Below are positions 1-6,336 of a DNA stretch of 43,191 nucleotides, piece by piece. The stretch is taken from NCBI GenBank assembly GCA_018062345.1, contig JAGOSL010000011.1, positions 1 through 43,191 of the forward strand, written 5' to 3'. Numbering within the stretch: the stretch's first letter is position 1; every line of letters begins with the position of its first letter. This stretch comes from Pseudomonadota bacterium. Its GTDB lineage: Bacteria; Pseudomonadota; Alphaproteobacteria; Paracaedibacterales; CAITNM01. The position numbers and the translations under genes are program-made. Below the pieces are notes generated by a model that was not told the origin of the DNA, made no database searches, and saw only the letters and a program-made list of their open reading frames with translations.

Positions 1-2
1 CC

Positions 3-177
3 CTTGGTAGTAACGAGGGCACGTCAGGTTTAGCAAACCGACGTAGTGTCCAGTGGTAATGGACATAAGGTCCGGTCGTAACGGGCTAGAGGTTAGATAC
101 GGTACTACTAAAGCGAGTGTGAAGAAAGCGACACTAACTTATCTTGCAAAACAAGGCTTAGTAAGTGAAAATAGATA
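3..177 (+). pseudogene. Possible decayed OmpA-like C-terminal remnant
   Basis: No intact gene is seen before tmk. Bases 3-59 in frame read a tail with N-E-G-T-S-G-L-A-N-R-R followed by a stop, which looks like the conserved N-RR end of OmpA/Pal peptidoglycan-binding domains. Bases 59-177 in another frame read 39 residues (M-D-I-R-S-G ... K-A-S-V-K-K ... Y-L-A-K-Q-G-L-V-S-E-N-R), which resemble the middle of the same domain (TDxRG ... RAxxV ... YL ... GV ... RI). The two pieces are in the wrong order for one gene, so this may be the end of an upstream gene plus a decayed second copy, or chance similarity. The left window edge prevents a decision. Confidence 0.22.
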
Positions 178-241
178 ACCATAGCCATTACGTGTGGTTT
201 CGTGGATAACTACTTTCCAAGCGTTAACATGTGGAGCATAA

Positions 242-892
242 ATGTTTATTACTTTTGAAGGCGGGGAAGGTACTGGCAAGAGCACCCAAGCCTTAATATT
301 AGCTGACGTTTTGAAGAAAAACGGCGTTAACGTGCTCTTAACACGCGAACCCGGAGGCAGCCCCGGGGCTGAAATAATTCGGAATTTGCTTGTAACAGGC
401 TCGGCTGATCGCTGGGCAAATATGAGCGAGGTTTTGCTAATGTATGCTGCCCGAGCCGATCATTGGGTCAATACAATTGAGCCTGCGCTTGCAAGTGGAG
501 CTTGGGTTTTATGTGATCGGTTTGCAGATTCAACGGTCGCCTACCAAGGGTATGGCCGTGGCGTTGATTTAGATTTTTTGAAAGTATTATATAAACATGT
601 TGTAGGTGATGTTTTTCCAGACATTACTTTTGTTTTTGATCTTGACGTTTGTGAAGGAATCAAACGCGCCAATGCCCGTATGGAAGGCCATACAGTCGTT
701 GAAGGGCGTTTTGAAGCCATGGATATGGATTTCCATAAACGAATTAGAGCTGGTTTTTTAGAAATCGCCAAAAATCATTCTAAACGCTGTACTGTCCTGC
801 AGGCTGATGCACACCCCAAAGTTATTCATCAGCAGATTATTGATATTTTACAAAAAAGAAAGGTTGCGCCTTGGAAAAATCCCCCTGTGTAA
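242..892 (+). CDS. tmk: Thymidylate kinase
   Basis: Transfers phosphate from ATP to dTMP to make dTDP, an essential cytoplasmic step in dTTP synthesis. The 216-residue length fits the family. The P-loop G-E-G-T-G-K-S-T lies at residues 8-15, the T-R-E-P-G-G motif at 34-39, and the dTMP-binding D-R-F-A-D-S-T / Y-Q-G-Y-G-R-G segment at 92-107. The ATG is preceded by GGAG at a 5-6 base spacing. The 3' end overlaps the following DUF1289 gene by 22 bp, which suggests one transcript for tmk, the DUF1289 gene and the membrane protein. In other alphaproteobacteria tmk often sits near holB, which is not seen here. Confidence 0.96.
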   Translation: MFITFEGGEGTGKSTQALILADVLKKNGVNVLLTREPGGSPGAEIIRNLLVTGSADRWANMSEVLLMYAARADHWVNTIEPALASGAWVLCDRFADSTVAYQGYGRGVDLDFLKVLYKHVVGDVFPDITFVFDLDVCEGIKRANARMEGHTVVEGRFEAMDMDFHKRIRAGFLEIAKNHSKRCTVLQADAHPKVIHQQIIDILQKRKVAPWKNPPV

Positions 893-1056
893 GAATTTGT
901 ACCCTTAATGATGAAAAAATCTGTGTTGGTTGTGGGCGTAATGCCTATGAGCTAAAGAACTGGATTAATTTTTCAGATGAGACAAAAAAACTAGTCAAGC
1001 TAGGCTTAGCTAAAAGATTGGCTGACATATCAGCCAATTTAAATAAAAGAAAATGA
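871..1056 (+). CDS. DUF1289 family small cysteine-rich protein
   Basis: A 61-residue protein with the DUF1289 signature S-P-C-V-x-x-C followed by I-C-x-G-C-G-R, giving four cysteines at positions 6, 10, 18 and 21 that could bind a metal. A W-x-x-x-x-x-x-x-K stretch follows, as in the family. The function is not established. The start is TTG at 871, inside the tmk 3' end, because the first conserved S-P-C begins only four residues later and no ATG is available upstream. The stop overlaps the ATG of the next gene (ATGA), consistent with translational coupling. Confidence 0.88.
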   Translation: MEKSPCVRICTLNDEKICVGCGRNAYELKNWINFSDETKKLVKLGLAKRLADISANLNKRK

Positions 1057-1481
1057 TTAACCACAAACTGGTATGGAATTCATACAATTTTACTCTACCA
1101 TTTTGGGCCTACCTTCTGCCGCTAACCGCCCTGCTTGCTTGGCAAGATTTCAAAGAAAGGCAGGTAAATGCAGGAACAGCAATTGCCACCCTAATAGCCT
1201 TGGCGTTAGGTGCATACTATTTTTCTCATATTGCAGGCATGCTGTGCATATTAGGGGCCTATCGCTGTTTTCGCAAAAATAGTATTCAACCCATTGATAT
1301 CGCAGTATTTAGTTTTGGGGCAGGGTATTTTTCTCTTGAATTCTTGCCAGTTTACTGTTCAATTACAGCACTCGTGCTTGCCTTTATGTTTAAGTTTACA
1401 AAAGAACCCAGGCTACCATTTGTGTTTGCATGGGCTTTAGCCTTTTGGGCTGCGTATTTCCTGCATCTTACCTTAGAATAA
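1053..1481 (+). CDS. Membrane protein related to A24 prepilin peptidases
   Basis: 142 residues, almost wholly hydrophobic, with about five membrane segments. It resembles the catalytic domain of type IV prepilin peptidases (family A24): A-W-Q-D-F-K-E-R-Q-V-N around D32 matches the first aspartate motif (D-x-R-x-x-x-I-P-N), and I-Q-P-I-D-I-A-V-F around D82 sits where the second aspartate (GxGD) is expected. R-L-P-F-V-F-A near the end matches the family's P-F-x-P segment. The GxGD glycines are not conserved, so activity is uncertain, and no pilin genes are visible nearby. The ATG overlaps the stop of the DUF1289 gene by four bases, so it is probably co-transcribed with tmk. Confidence 0.6.
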   Translation: MINHKLVWNSYNFTLPFWAYLLPLTALLAWQDFKERQVNAGTAIATLIALALGAYYFSHIAGMLCILGAYRCFRKNSIQPIDIAVFSFGAGYFSLEFLPVYCSITALVLAFMFKFTKEPRLPFVFAWALAFWAAYFLHLTLE

Positions 1482-1509
1482 ACTAACCTTCATTATTTTT
1501 TCATTTCCT

Positions 1510-1529
1510 ACCTATATAATTATATAGGT
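1510..1529. promoter_or_regulatory. lux-box-like palindrome 1
   Basis: ACCTATATAATTATATAGGT is a perfect 20-bp inverted repeat. It has the length and the ACCT...AGGT ends of LuxR-type binding sites. It is upstream of the luxI-type gene and 31 bp (centre to centre) from a second site, close to three helical turns, so both could lie on the same DNA face. Confidence 0.7.
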
Positions 1530-1540
1530 AAATTTGCATA

Positions 1541-1560
1541 ACCTGTATAATTGTGCAGGT
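1541..1560. promoter_or_regulatory. lux-box-like palindrome 2
   Basis: ACCTGTATAATTGTGCAGGT has 8 of 10 symmetric pairs and closely resembles the classical Vibrio fischeri lux box (ACCTGTAGGATCGTACAGGT). It lies upstream of the luxI-type gene. A LuxR-AHL complex binding here would be placed to activate a promoter starting near 1590-1605. Confidence 0.75.
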
Positions 1561-1806
1561 GAATCACGCTTGCCGAAATTTATTTCTTCCAATATAAAAA
1601 TTGAATATAAAATTGCATTTCACATATCTTTTGTTTTGTTATAGAAAATTGTACTTATATTTTAATAAATTTTATTCAATCCAAATCTCGAAATTTTATT
1701 GTATGAAAAGCTATTTGTCTTTATTTTTTTGTTTATTATATTAGTTGAATTTGTACATAACTATCACTATTTATAGCTCAGTTATAAGATAGTTAAGGCA
1801 TTTAGT

Positions 1807-2424
1807 ATGGTTTACCTAATTACACCAAATGACTACGCTTCTCATCGTGCTGATTTAGATGCAATGTACCGCCTTCGCCACAAAGTATTTTTTGAAAAAC
1901 TTAAGTGGCAGGTTAAAAGCCAAGATAACATGGAAAAAGATGAATACGATGAAAATAATACTTTTTATCTAATTTATAAAGACCAGAATAATATTGTCAG
2001 GGGCTGTCAACGCTACATCCCGATGAATCATTCTTGCATGTTTGATGGGCCTTTTGACTTTGTTCTACCAAACTTAAAAGACTATAAAAATGCAAAATAT
2101 TGGGAAGCAAGTCGCATGGCTGTTGATTACAATTTTGATGAAACATACAAGAAGGAAGAAGCGCAGAAGGTTTGTTGTAGAATTTTAGCTGCCTCTTCAT
2201 TATTTGGTATGGATGCTGAGATTGAAAATTTCCTAACTCTTTCCTATCCATCTGCTGCCCGGATTCTTTCTTGGTTTTTTTCAACATCACTCTTGGCTTC
2301 TACCACTATTAACAACGAAGAAGTACACGTTACACAATATTTACCAACGAATGAATCATACGCAAAATTATTAAGTAGAATAAATCTTCCTAAGAATGAA
2401 CCTGTTTACATTTTACCTGGCTAA
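1807..2424 (+). CDS. Acyl-homoserine-lactone synthase (LuxI family)
   Basis: Makes an N-acyl-homoserine lactone quorum-sensing signal from S-adenosylmethionine and an acyl-carrier protein or acyl-CoA. At 205 residues it has the usual LuxI length. The conserved LuxI residues are present at their expected places, one position earlier than in the standard numbering: R24, F28, W34, D45, D48, R69, F83, E100 and R103. The ATG follows AAGG at a spacing of 8. Two lux-box-like sites upstream suggest positive autoinduction through the LuxR protein encoded at 5492-6199. It is unusual that the synthase and receptor genes are separated by about 3 kb of small genes and repeats. The acyl chain cannot be predicted. 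Confidence 0.93.
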   Translation: MVYLITPNDYASHRADLDAMYRLRHKVFFEKLKWQVKSQDNMEKDEYDENNTFYLIYKDQNNIVRGCQRYIPMNHSCMFDGPFDFVLPNLKDYKNAKYWEASRMAVDYNFDETYKKEEAQKVCCRILAASSLFGMDAEIENFLTLSYPSAARILSWFFSTSLLASTTINNEEVHVTQYLPTNESYAKLLSRINLPKNEPVYILPG

Positions 2425-2534
2425 TGCTGAAAAACTGTTTAATTAAATAGTCGACTGCATAAATTGCCAGGTTTAAATGTTCATTAATTCAAGCTAAATA
2501 TCATCTCATTCAATCACCAAACTGAGAGATGACC

Positions 2535-3059
2535 ATGGCAAAAAAATTTGACATAAAAACCTTTTCATTGCGCTTTATTGCGGGGGCAAGCGTTGCAATA
2601 ACCTGCTTTTATTGCACAATTGAAGTCGCATGGCCTGCAGTTTGCAGAATGCAGAAATCATTCAACCAAAGAAAAGCTGCTGCACAAAAGGCTAATTTAA
2701 TTCAAGCTGGTGCTGCAAAAATAGTACCTCTAACTAGCAGTGATAAAGGCTGCAGCTCTCAAAAATTGGTAGCTTATGCTCATGCTTGTAAACACATTTC
2801 AAAAAGCCATATTAAATTGTTAGAATACTTAGAATTCCAGCCCCACACAGCTTTTTCTAAGCGGGATATTTATAACCTTTTTGCAGAAAATGTTCCCAAG
2901 GCTTCTAGAAATATGGCAGTTTTTGTAGCTTGGCTTGGTTTTTTAGAGCGTGCAAATTTTATTCAAGTGCATGCAGGGCGAATTGGTTTAACTAAAGTAG
3001 GGTTGGAATTTTTGCAATATACCAGGCAAAATAAATATTTCTCACCATGTTCCTATTAA
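2535..3059 (+). CDS. Hypothetical membrane-anchored protein with a winged-helix-like C-terminus
   Basis: Not recognised. From ATG 2535 it has 174 residues. This start is preferred over ATG 2529 because GAGAG at 2524-2528 gives a 6-base spacing to 2535 but none to 2529. Residues about 12-35 form a hydrophobic segment (signal anchor or signal peptide), followed by a lysine/alanine-rich linker. The last 80 residues have a helix-helix-hairpin pattern (I-K-L-L-E-Y-L ... S-K-R-D-I-Y-N-L-F ... R-I-G-L-T-K-V-G-L-E-F-L) resembling a winged-helix fold. Cysteines are frequent. It lies directly downstream of luxI on the same strand with a 110-bp gap, so it may belong to the quorum-sensing unit. Confidence 0.6.
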   Translation: MAKKFDIKTFSLRFIAGASVAITCFYCTIEVAWPAVCRMQKSFNQRKAAAQKANLIQAGAAKIVPLTSSDKGCSSQKLVAYAHACKHISKSHIKLLEYLEFQPHTAFSKRDIYNLFAENVPKASRNMAVFVAWLGFLERANFIQVHAGRIGLTKVGLEFLQYTRQNKYFSPCSY

Positions 3060-3127
3060 AGTATAAGTGCAAAAAATGTTTTTATTCTGGCATAAAGTTG
3101 CTAACATATGGTGGTTAGGTAAATGAA

Positions 3128-3310
3128 ATGGTGTGGTCAAACGTGAAAAAACCGCAAGTAAATGCTGAAAATGGCCAACAAAGGGAAGAGCAGGAAAAAA
3201 TGCAAATAACAGAAAAAGATAGAAAAATAAGCGAAAATATTTCTAAAGAGATGGCAATTTTGAACTCTCAATGCCAAATGATGGAAACACTATTTGGTGA
3301 AGAAATCTAA
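3128..3310 (+). CDS. Small hypothetical charged protein
   Basis: A 60-residue ORF rich in E, K and Q with predicted coiled-coil character (R-E-E-Q-E-K-M ... E-K-D-R-K-I-S-E-N-I-S-K-E). AGGT lies 8-10 bases before the ATG. No family is recognised. It follows the winged-helix-like gene on the same strand. It may be a real small protein, but the support is only the ORF, the start context and the ordered charge pattern. Confidence 0.35.
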   Translation: MVWSNVKKPQVNAENGQQREEQEKMQITEKDRKISENISKEMAILNSQCQMMETLFGEEI

Positions 3311-3369
3311 TTTTTAAGGCCTGAGCAAGCTTTCATTTTCCCTGTTATGCTGAACAAAGTATGGCCAAA

Positions 3370-3401
3370 GTTCGTCGCCCCGACGAGGGTCGGGGTCCAG
3401 T
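3370..3401 (+). repeat. Palindromic element, left flank of the GIY-YIG gene
   Basis: Contains the stem-loop CCCCGAC-GAGG-GTCGGGG (3378-3395) plus the flank GTTCGTCG / GTCCAGT shared with the array at 3826-4575. It lies immediately before the GIY-YIG start, in the same orientation as the array units. The opposite flank of the gene carries the element inverted. Confidence 0.85.
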
Positions 3402-3407
3402 GGGTAT

Positions 3408-3695
3408 ATGCCGTATTACGTTTATATTCTTGCAAGCAAAAGAAATGGATCTCTGTACATTGGTAGCACCTCAGATCTTGTTAAAAGAGTTTGGGAGCAT
3501 AAGGAAAAGCTTAGACAGGGATTTACACAACGTTATGGTATCGACAAACTTGTTTACTTTGAAGAATTCCAAGAAATCGCGCTAATGGGGCAACGAGAGA
3601 GGCGACTCAAAGAATGGCGCAGAGCATGGAAGATTCGCCTAATTGAAGAAAATAATCCTAACTGGGATGATTTGTACGAAGCAATTGCGAAATGA
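3408..3695 (+). CDS. GIY-YIG endonuclease family protein (UPF0213/UvrC-N-like)
   Basis: A stand-alone 95-residue GIY-YIG nuclease domain. The motif appears as Y-V-Y-I (residues 4-7) and L-Y-I-G (16-19), with the catalytic-type arginine at R27 in L-V-K-R-V-W-E-H-K and the conserved A-W-K-I-R-L-I-E-E-x-N-P-x-W-D-D-L near the end. The family cleaves DNA with one metal ion; the role of small solo members is unclear. The gene sits between inverted copies of a palindromic repeat, and its last codon and stop lie inside the right copy. That suggests the gene and repeats move as a unit or that the protein acts on the repeats. This linkage is inferred from position only. Confidence 0.85.
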   Translation: MPYYVYILASKRNGSLYIGSTSDLVKRVWEHKEKLRQGFTQRYGIDKLVYFEEFQEIALMGQRERRLKEWRRAWKIRLIEENNPNWDDLYEAIAK

Positions 3696-3727
3696 TAGAA
3701 CTGGACCCCGACCTTCGTCGGGGCGAC
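3689..3727 (-). repeat. Palindromic element, right flank of the GIY-YIG gene (inverted)
   Basis: Reverse complement of the array unit segment running from GTCG through the stem-loop to ATTTC. The stem-loop CCCCGAC-CTTC-GTCGGGG is at 3706-3723. It matches the 3' half of units 3 and 7 (with the CCAGTTCTATC variant). The GIY-YIG stop codon lies within it. A run of about a dozen C follows at 3729-3741. Confidence 0.85.
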
Positions 3728-3825
3728 TCCCCCCCCCCCACTTTTACAAGCATGTGCCAGGAACTATATCGGGGGCGTAAAAAAACTTGCCCACTGCGTT
3801 TATCTTGATTTCACTCTACCATTTC

Positions 3826-4575
3826 GTAATTACCCGAAATAGGTCTGCAAAGGGCAAGGTCATCGCCCCGACGAAGGTCGGGGTTTAGTTCCATCATTTC
3901 CTAATTACTCGACGTAGGTCTGCAAAGGGCAAGTTCGTCGCTCCAACGAAGGTCGGGGTTTAGTTCCATCATTTCCTAATTACCCGACACAGGTCTGCAA
4001 AGAGCAAGGTCGTCGCCCCGACGAAGGTCGGGGTCCAGTTCTATCATTTCGTAATTACCCGACATAGGTCTGCAAAGGGCAAGGTCATCGCCCCGACGAA
4101 GGTCGGGGTTTAGTTCCATCATTTCGTAATTACTCGACGTAGGTCTGCAAAGGGCAAGTTCGTCGCTCCAACGAAGGTCGGGGTTTAGTTCCATCATTTC
4201 CTAATTACCCGACACAGGTCTGTAAAGAGCAAGGTCGTCGCCCCGACGAAGGTCGGGGTCCAGTTCCATCATTTCGTAATTACCCGACATAGGTCTGCAA
4301 AGAGCAGGGTCGTCGCCCCGACGAAGGTCGGGGTCCAGTTCTATCATTTCCTACTTACCCGAAATAGGTCTGTAAAGAGCAAGGTCGTCGCCCCGACGAA
4401 GGTCGGGGTTTAGTTCCATCATTTCGTAATTACCCGACATAGGTCTGCAAAGGGCAAGGTCATCGCCCCGACGAAGGTCGGGGTTTAGTTCCATCATTTC
4501 GTAATTACTCGACGTAGGTCTGCAAAGGGCAAGGTCGTCGCCCCGACGAAGGTCGGGGTCCAGTTCCATCATTTC
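3826..4575 (+). repeat. Tandem array of ten 75-bp units, each with a GC-rich hairpin
   Basis: Ten complete units begin at 3826 and then every 75 bp, with a partial unit (ACCATTTC) before the first. Each unit contains TAATTAC-C/T-CGA, AGGTCTG, the stem-loop CCCCGAC-GAAG-GTCGGGG (7-bp stem, 4-base loop) and TTCCATCATTTC. In units 2 and 5 the left arm is altered (CTCCAAC). Variants recur in a pattern: units 1-2-3 resemble 4-5-6, and 9 resembles 4, giving a 225-bp higher-order repeat and implying expansion by multi-unit steps. 75 is divisible by 3, so the minus strand gives 25-residue repeat ORFs, which are judged non-genic. The unit is much GC-richer than its surroundings. Confidence 0.95.
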
Positions 4576-4801
4576 CTAACCATTTAAAAATGCATTAGCT
4601 ATAATATCACTATACAATCTACCAGGTTGCCTTATCTCTTATACGAATTCGCAAAGTCGCTTCCTTGCTTAAATTACCATTCTCTGAACCATAAATACCC
4701 CCTGAATAATTATGTTTTACCTGTATAAACTAACAGGTTACCCAAAGCTAAATTATGGTCTAGGTTTCTTTGTGTAAATGTATTTTGAAGGAATATCCTA
4801 G
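4576..4801 (+). other. Intergenic region upstream of the HTH-less luxR-like gene
   Basis: 226 bp without an ORF between the repeat array and the next gene. Apart from the lux box at 4719-4738 it holds a possible -10 (TATGGT, 4754-4759) suitably placed downstream of that box, and the ribosome site AAGGA at 4788-4792. Confidence 0.5.
4719..4738. promoter_or_regulatory. lux-box-like site upstream of the HTH-less luxR-like gene
   Basis: ACCTGTATAAACTAACAGGT: a 20-bp site with the outer ACCTGT...ACAGGT arms matching the lux-box consensus. It is centred about 73 bp before the ATG of the truncated LuxR-like gene, leaving room for a promoter starting near 4766-4771. Confidence 0.75.
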
Positions 4802-5323
4802 ATGATACTAAATAAGAAAATAAAAATCGGTTTAGATAAGATAAATGCTATAAAGCATTCTGAAAAAGACGCTTTTTACGTGTTTAAAGATATTTGCCTA
4901 GATTTAAACCTTGATCAATTCGCATTAGCAATTTTTTCAGGAAAAAAAAATATTACAGAATCTTTTGATATCTATGATACATACTCCAAAGAATGGATTC
5001 AGCGCTATAAAGAGAAACAATACTACTTGTATGATCCAGTTTTTAGTTCACTGCAAAAGGTGGCAATTCCCTTTGAATGGAACAGGGAAAGTTTTGATAA
5101 TCTTCTACCAATCCAAAAAACTTTAATGAATGAATCATACGATTTTGGTATAAAATCAGGCGTTACTGTTCCGCTATTACCTCATCCAATGTTTCATGGT
5201 TTTGTAACCGCCCTGAATAAGCCTGCCTTGAATTATGATGTCTTGTATACCCTTTCTTTGGTGGGGAATGTATGCGTAAGCAAAATTATGTCTTTGCAAA
5301 AAAAACGAGAGCTTTTAGCCTAG
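4802..5323 (+). CDS. LuxR-type autoinducer-binding domain protein without HTH
   Basis: 173 residues aligning over their whole length with the N-terminal signal-binding domain of the full LuxR at 5492-6199. The ligand-pocket residues are kept (W65, Y69, D78, P79, W93, matching TraR W57, Y61, D70, P71, W85). The protein stops at the linker, just where the partner continues with its L-T-E-R-E HTH start. No intact HTH is found downstream in any frame; one frame at 5328-5430 gives about 34 residues ending in A-R-L-F-N-K-V, possibly a decayed remnant. Preceded by AAGGA and a lux box. TraR-like proteins lacking the HTH (TrlR in Agrobacterium) act by forming inactive heterodimers, so a dampening role is plausible but inferred. 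Confidence 0.85.
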   Translation: MILNKKIKIGLDKINAIKHSEKDAFYVFKDICLDLNLDQFALAIFSGKKNITESFDIYDTYSKEWIQRYKEKQYYLYDPVFSSLQKVAIPFEWNRESFDNLLPIQKTLMNESYDFGIKSGVTVPLLPHPMFHGFVTALNKPALNYDVLYTLSLVGNVCVSKIMSLQKKRELLA

Positions 5324-5491
5324 GGGCATTGACATTTTTTTCACACAAAGCGATAAAGGCACAGCTTGAAAAAAATAATCTATGTGATGTTCTATCGGCA
5401 AGATTGTTTAATAAGGTTAGGGTGATTTCTTGATAAAATCAGTAAGTTTTCTCATCAAATCAGTTTTATCATTAAATCAGGGGCTTAATAG

Positions 5492-6199
5492 ATGTTAAAT
5501 AAGCGAGTAAATACAGCAATTGAGAAAATTAACTGTACTACAAAATCAGAGCAGGATGTCTTTGAAATCTTTCACAGCATTTGTAATGACTTTGATATCG
5601 AACAATTTGCACTTGCTGTGTTTTCAGGCAAAAAGAAAATTACTGAATCATTTTCAGTCTATAATACTTATTCTAAAGAATGGGAAAAGCGTTATAACGA
5701 CGAGCGCTACTACTTATGTGACCCTGTCTTTAATACACTAAAAAAAATAGCAGTTCCATTTGAATGGAGTACAGACAGCTTTGATAATCTTTTACCAATC
5801 CAGCAAACTCTCATGGAAGAATCTCGCGATTTTGGAATCAAATCTGGAATCACTATTCCCCTTATTCCTCATCCTACTTTTCATAGCTTTGTAACTGTAC
5901 TCAACCATCCGTTTTTGCACCCTGAGGTTTTGTACACACTTTCGTTGGTCGCAAACGTGTGCGCGAATAAAATTTCTAACTTAAAAGATAACGAGGCATT
6001 AGCTAGTTTAACTGAACGCGAAATTGCCATTCTTTCTCAAAAAGCCCAGGGCGCCACAATTAAGGTCATAGGTTACAATTTAAATATTGCTGAATCTACT
6101 GTTGCCTTTCATTTAGACAGTGTCCGCAAAAAATTAAATGTGAACTCTACAGAACACGCAGTTTCAAAATTTGTTTTGATTATGAATCAACAGTCCTAA
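5492..6199 (+). CDS. LuxR-family quorum-sensing transcriptional regulator
   Basis: 235 residues in the classical LuxR architecture: an autoinducer-binding domain (about 1-160; W64, Y68, D77, P78, W92 conserved) and a GerE-type HTH (about 173-230; L-T-E-R-E-I-A-I-L ... S-T-V-A-F-H-L-D-S-V-R-K-K-L-N-V). It should bind the AHL made by the LuxI-type enzyme and then the lux-box-like sites in this window. The gene is a tandem paralogue of the HTH-less gene upstream. No lux box is seen directly before it; the 168-bp gap holds AATCAG repeats and a spaced inverted repeat GATAAAA (5432-5438) / TTTTATC (5464-5470). Its 3' end overlaps the converging small ORF by 4 bp. Confidence 0.95.
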   Translation: MLNKRVNTAIEKINCTTKSEQDVFEIFHSICNDFDIEQFALAVFSGKKKITESFSVYNTYSKEWEKRYNDERYYLCDPVFNTLKKIAVPFEWSTDSFDNLLPIQQTLMEESRDFGIKSGITIPLIPHPTFHSFVTVLNHPFLHPEVLYTLSLVANVCANKISNLKDNEALASLTEREIAILSQKAQGATIKVIGYNLNIAESTVAFHLDSVRKKLNVNSTEHAVSKFVLIMNQQS

Positions 6200-6336
6200 G
6201 CTTGTTCCAACTTTTTCTTATCTTCTTTTTCACGTTGCTGAGTTTTACGTTTACGCAAATTTTCACGCAAAGCCTTTTCAAGTCGTTTTTGTTTTTCTAA
6301 CTGCTCTTTTAATTTATCGCTGTGCCTACTAGACAT
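6196..6336 (-). CDS. Small basic coiled-coil protein (46 aa)
   Basis: A short ORF starting at ATG 6336, overlapping the ftsA stop by 8 bp. The product is nearly all charged helix with the core A-L-R-E-N-L-R-K-R-K. Small alphaproteobacterial proteins with a similar A-L-R-x-N-L-x-R-R-K core are known without a defined function. The close coupling to ftsA supports co-expression. Its stop lies within the last codons of the convergent luxR gene. Confidence 0.6.
   Translation of the reverse strand: MSSRHSDKLKEQLEKQKRLEKALRENLRKRKTQQREKEDKKKLEQA

Larger units (their letters stand above)
1482..1806 (+). other. Intergenic leader of the luxI-type gene
   Basis: An AT-rich gap of 325 bp with no convincing ORF. 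It holds two lux-box-like palindromes (1510-1529 and 1541-1560), AT-rich promoter-like sequence around 1580-1610, and an imperfect hairpin just before the luxI ribosome site: arms TAACTATC at 1758-1765 and GATAGTTA at 1788-1795, with inner arms TTATA and TATAA. If transcription starts about 40 bp downstream of the second lux box, the 5' leader would be about 200 nt long. Confidence 0.6.

Noticed and set aside
3361..3585. Plus-strand ORF overlapping the GIY-YIG gene in another frame
   Set aside because: It starts in the palindromic element and has no protein-like pattern; the GIY-YIG frame has full family motifs.
3976..4572. Minus-strand ORFs of 73 residues with 25-residue repeats (M-E-L-x-P-D-L-R ... 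A-L-C-R-P)
   Set aside because: They arise because the 75-bp repeat length is a multiple of three; they have no ribosome site and follow the repeat boundaries, not gene boundaries.
3826..4575. Possible CRISPR array
   Set aside because: The units are contiguous 75-bp repeats without unique spacers, and no cas genes are in the window.
5328..5430. Possible HTH remnant after the truncated LuxR-like gene
   Set aside because: A frame with A-R-L-F-N-K-V is faintly suggestive, but alignment to the neighbour HTH is too poor to annotate as a pseudogene.
5432..5480. AATCAG triplet repeats as a regulatory array before luxR
   Set aside because: Spacing is irregular (21 and 17 bp) and the sequence is AT-rich, so chance is likely.
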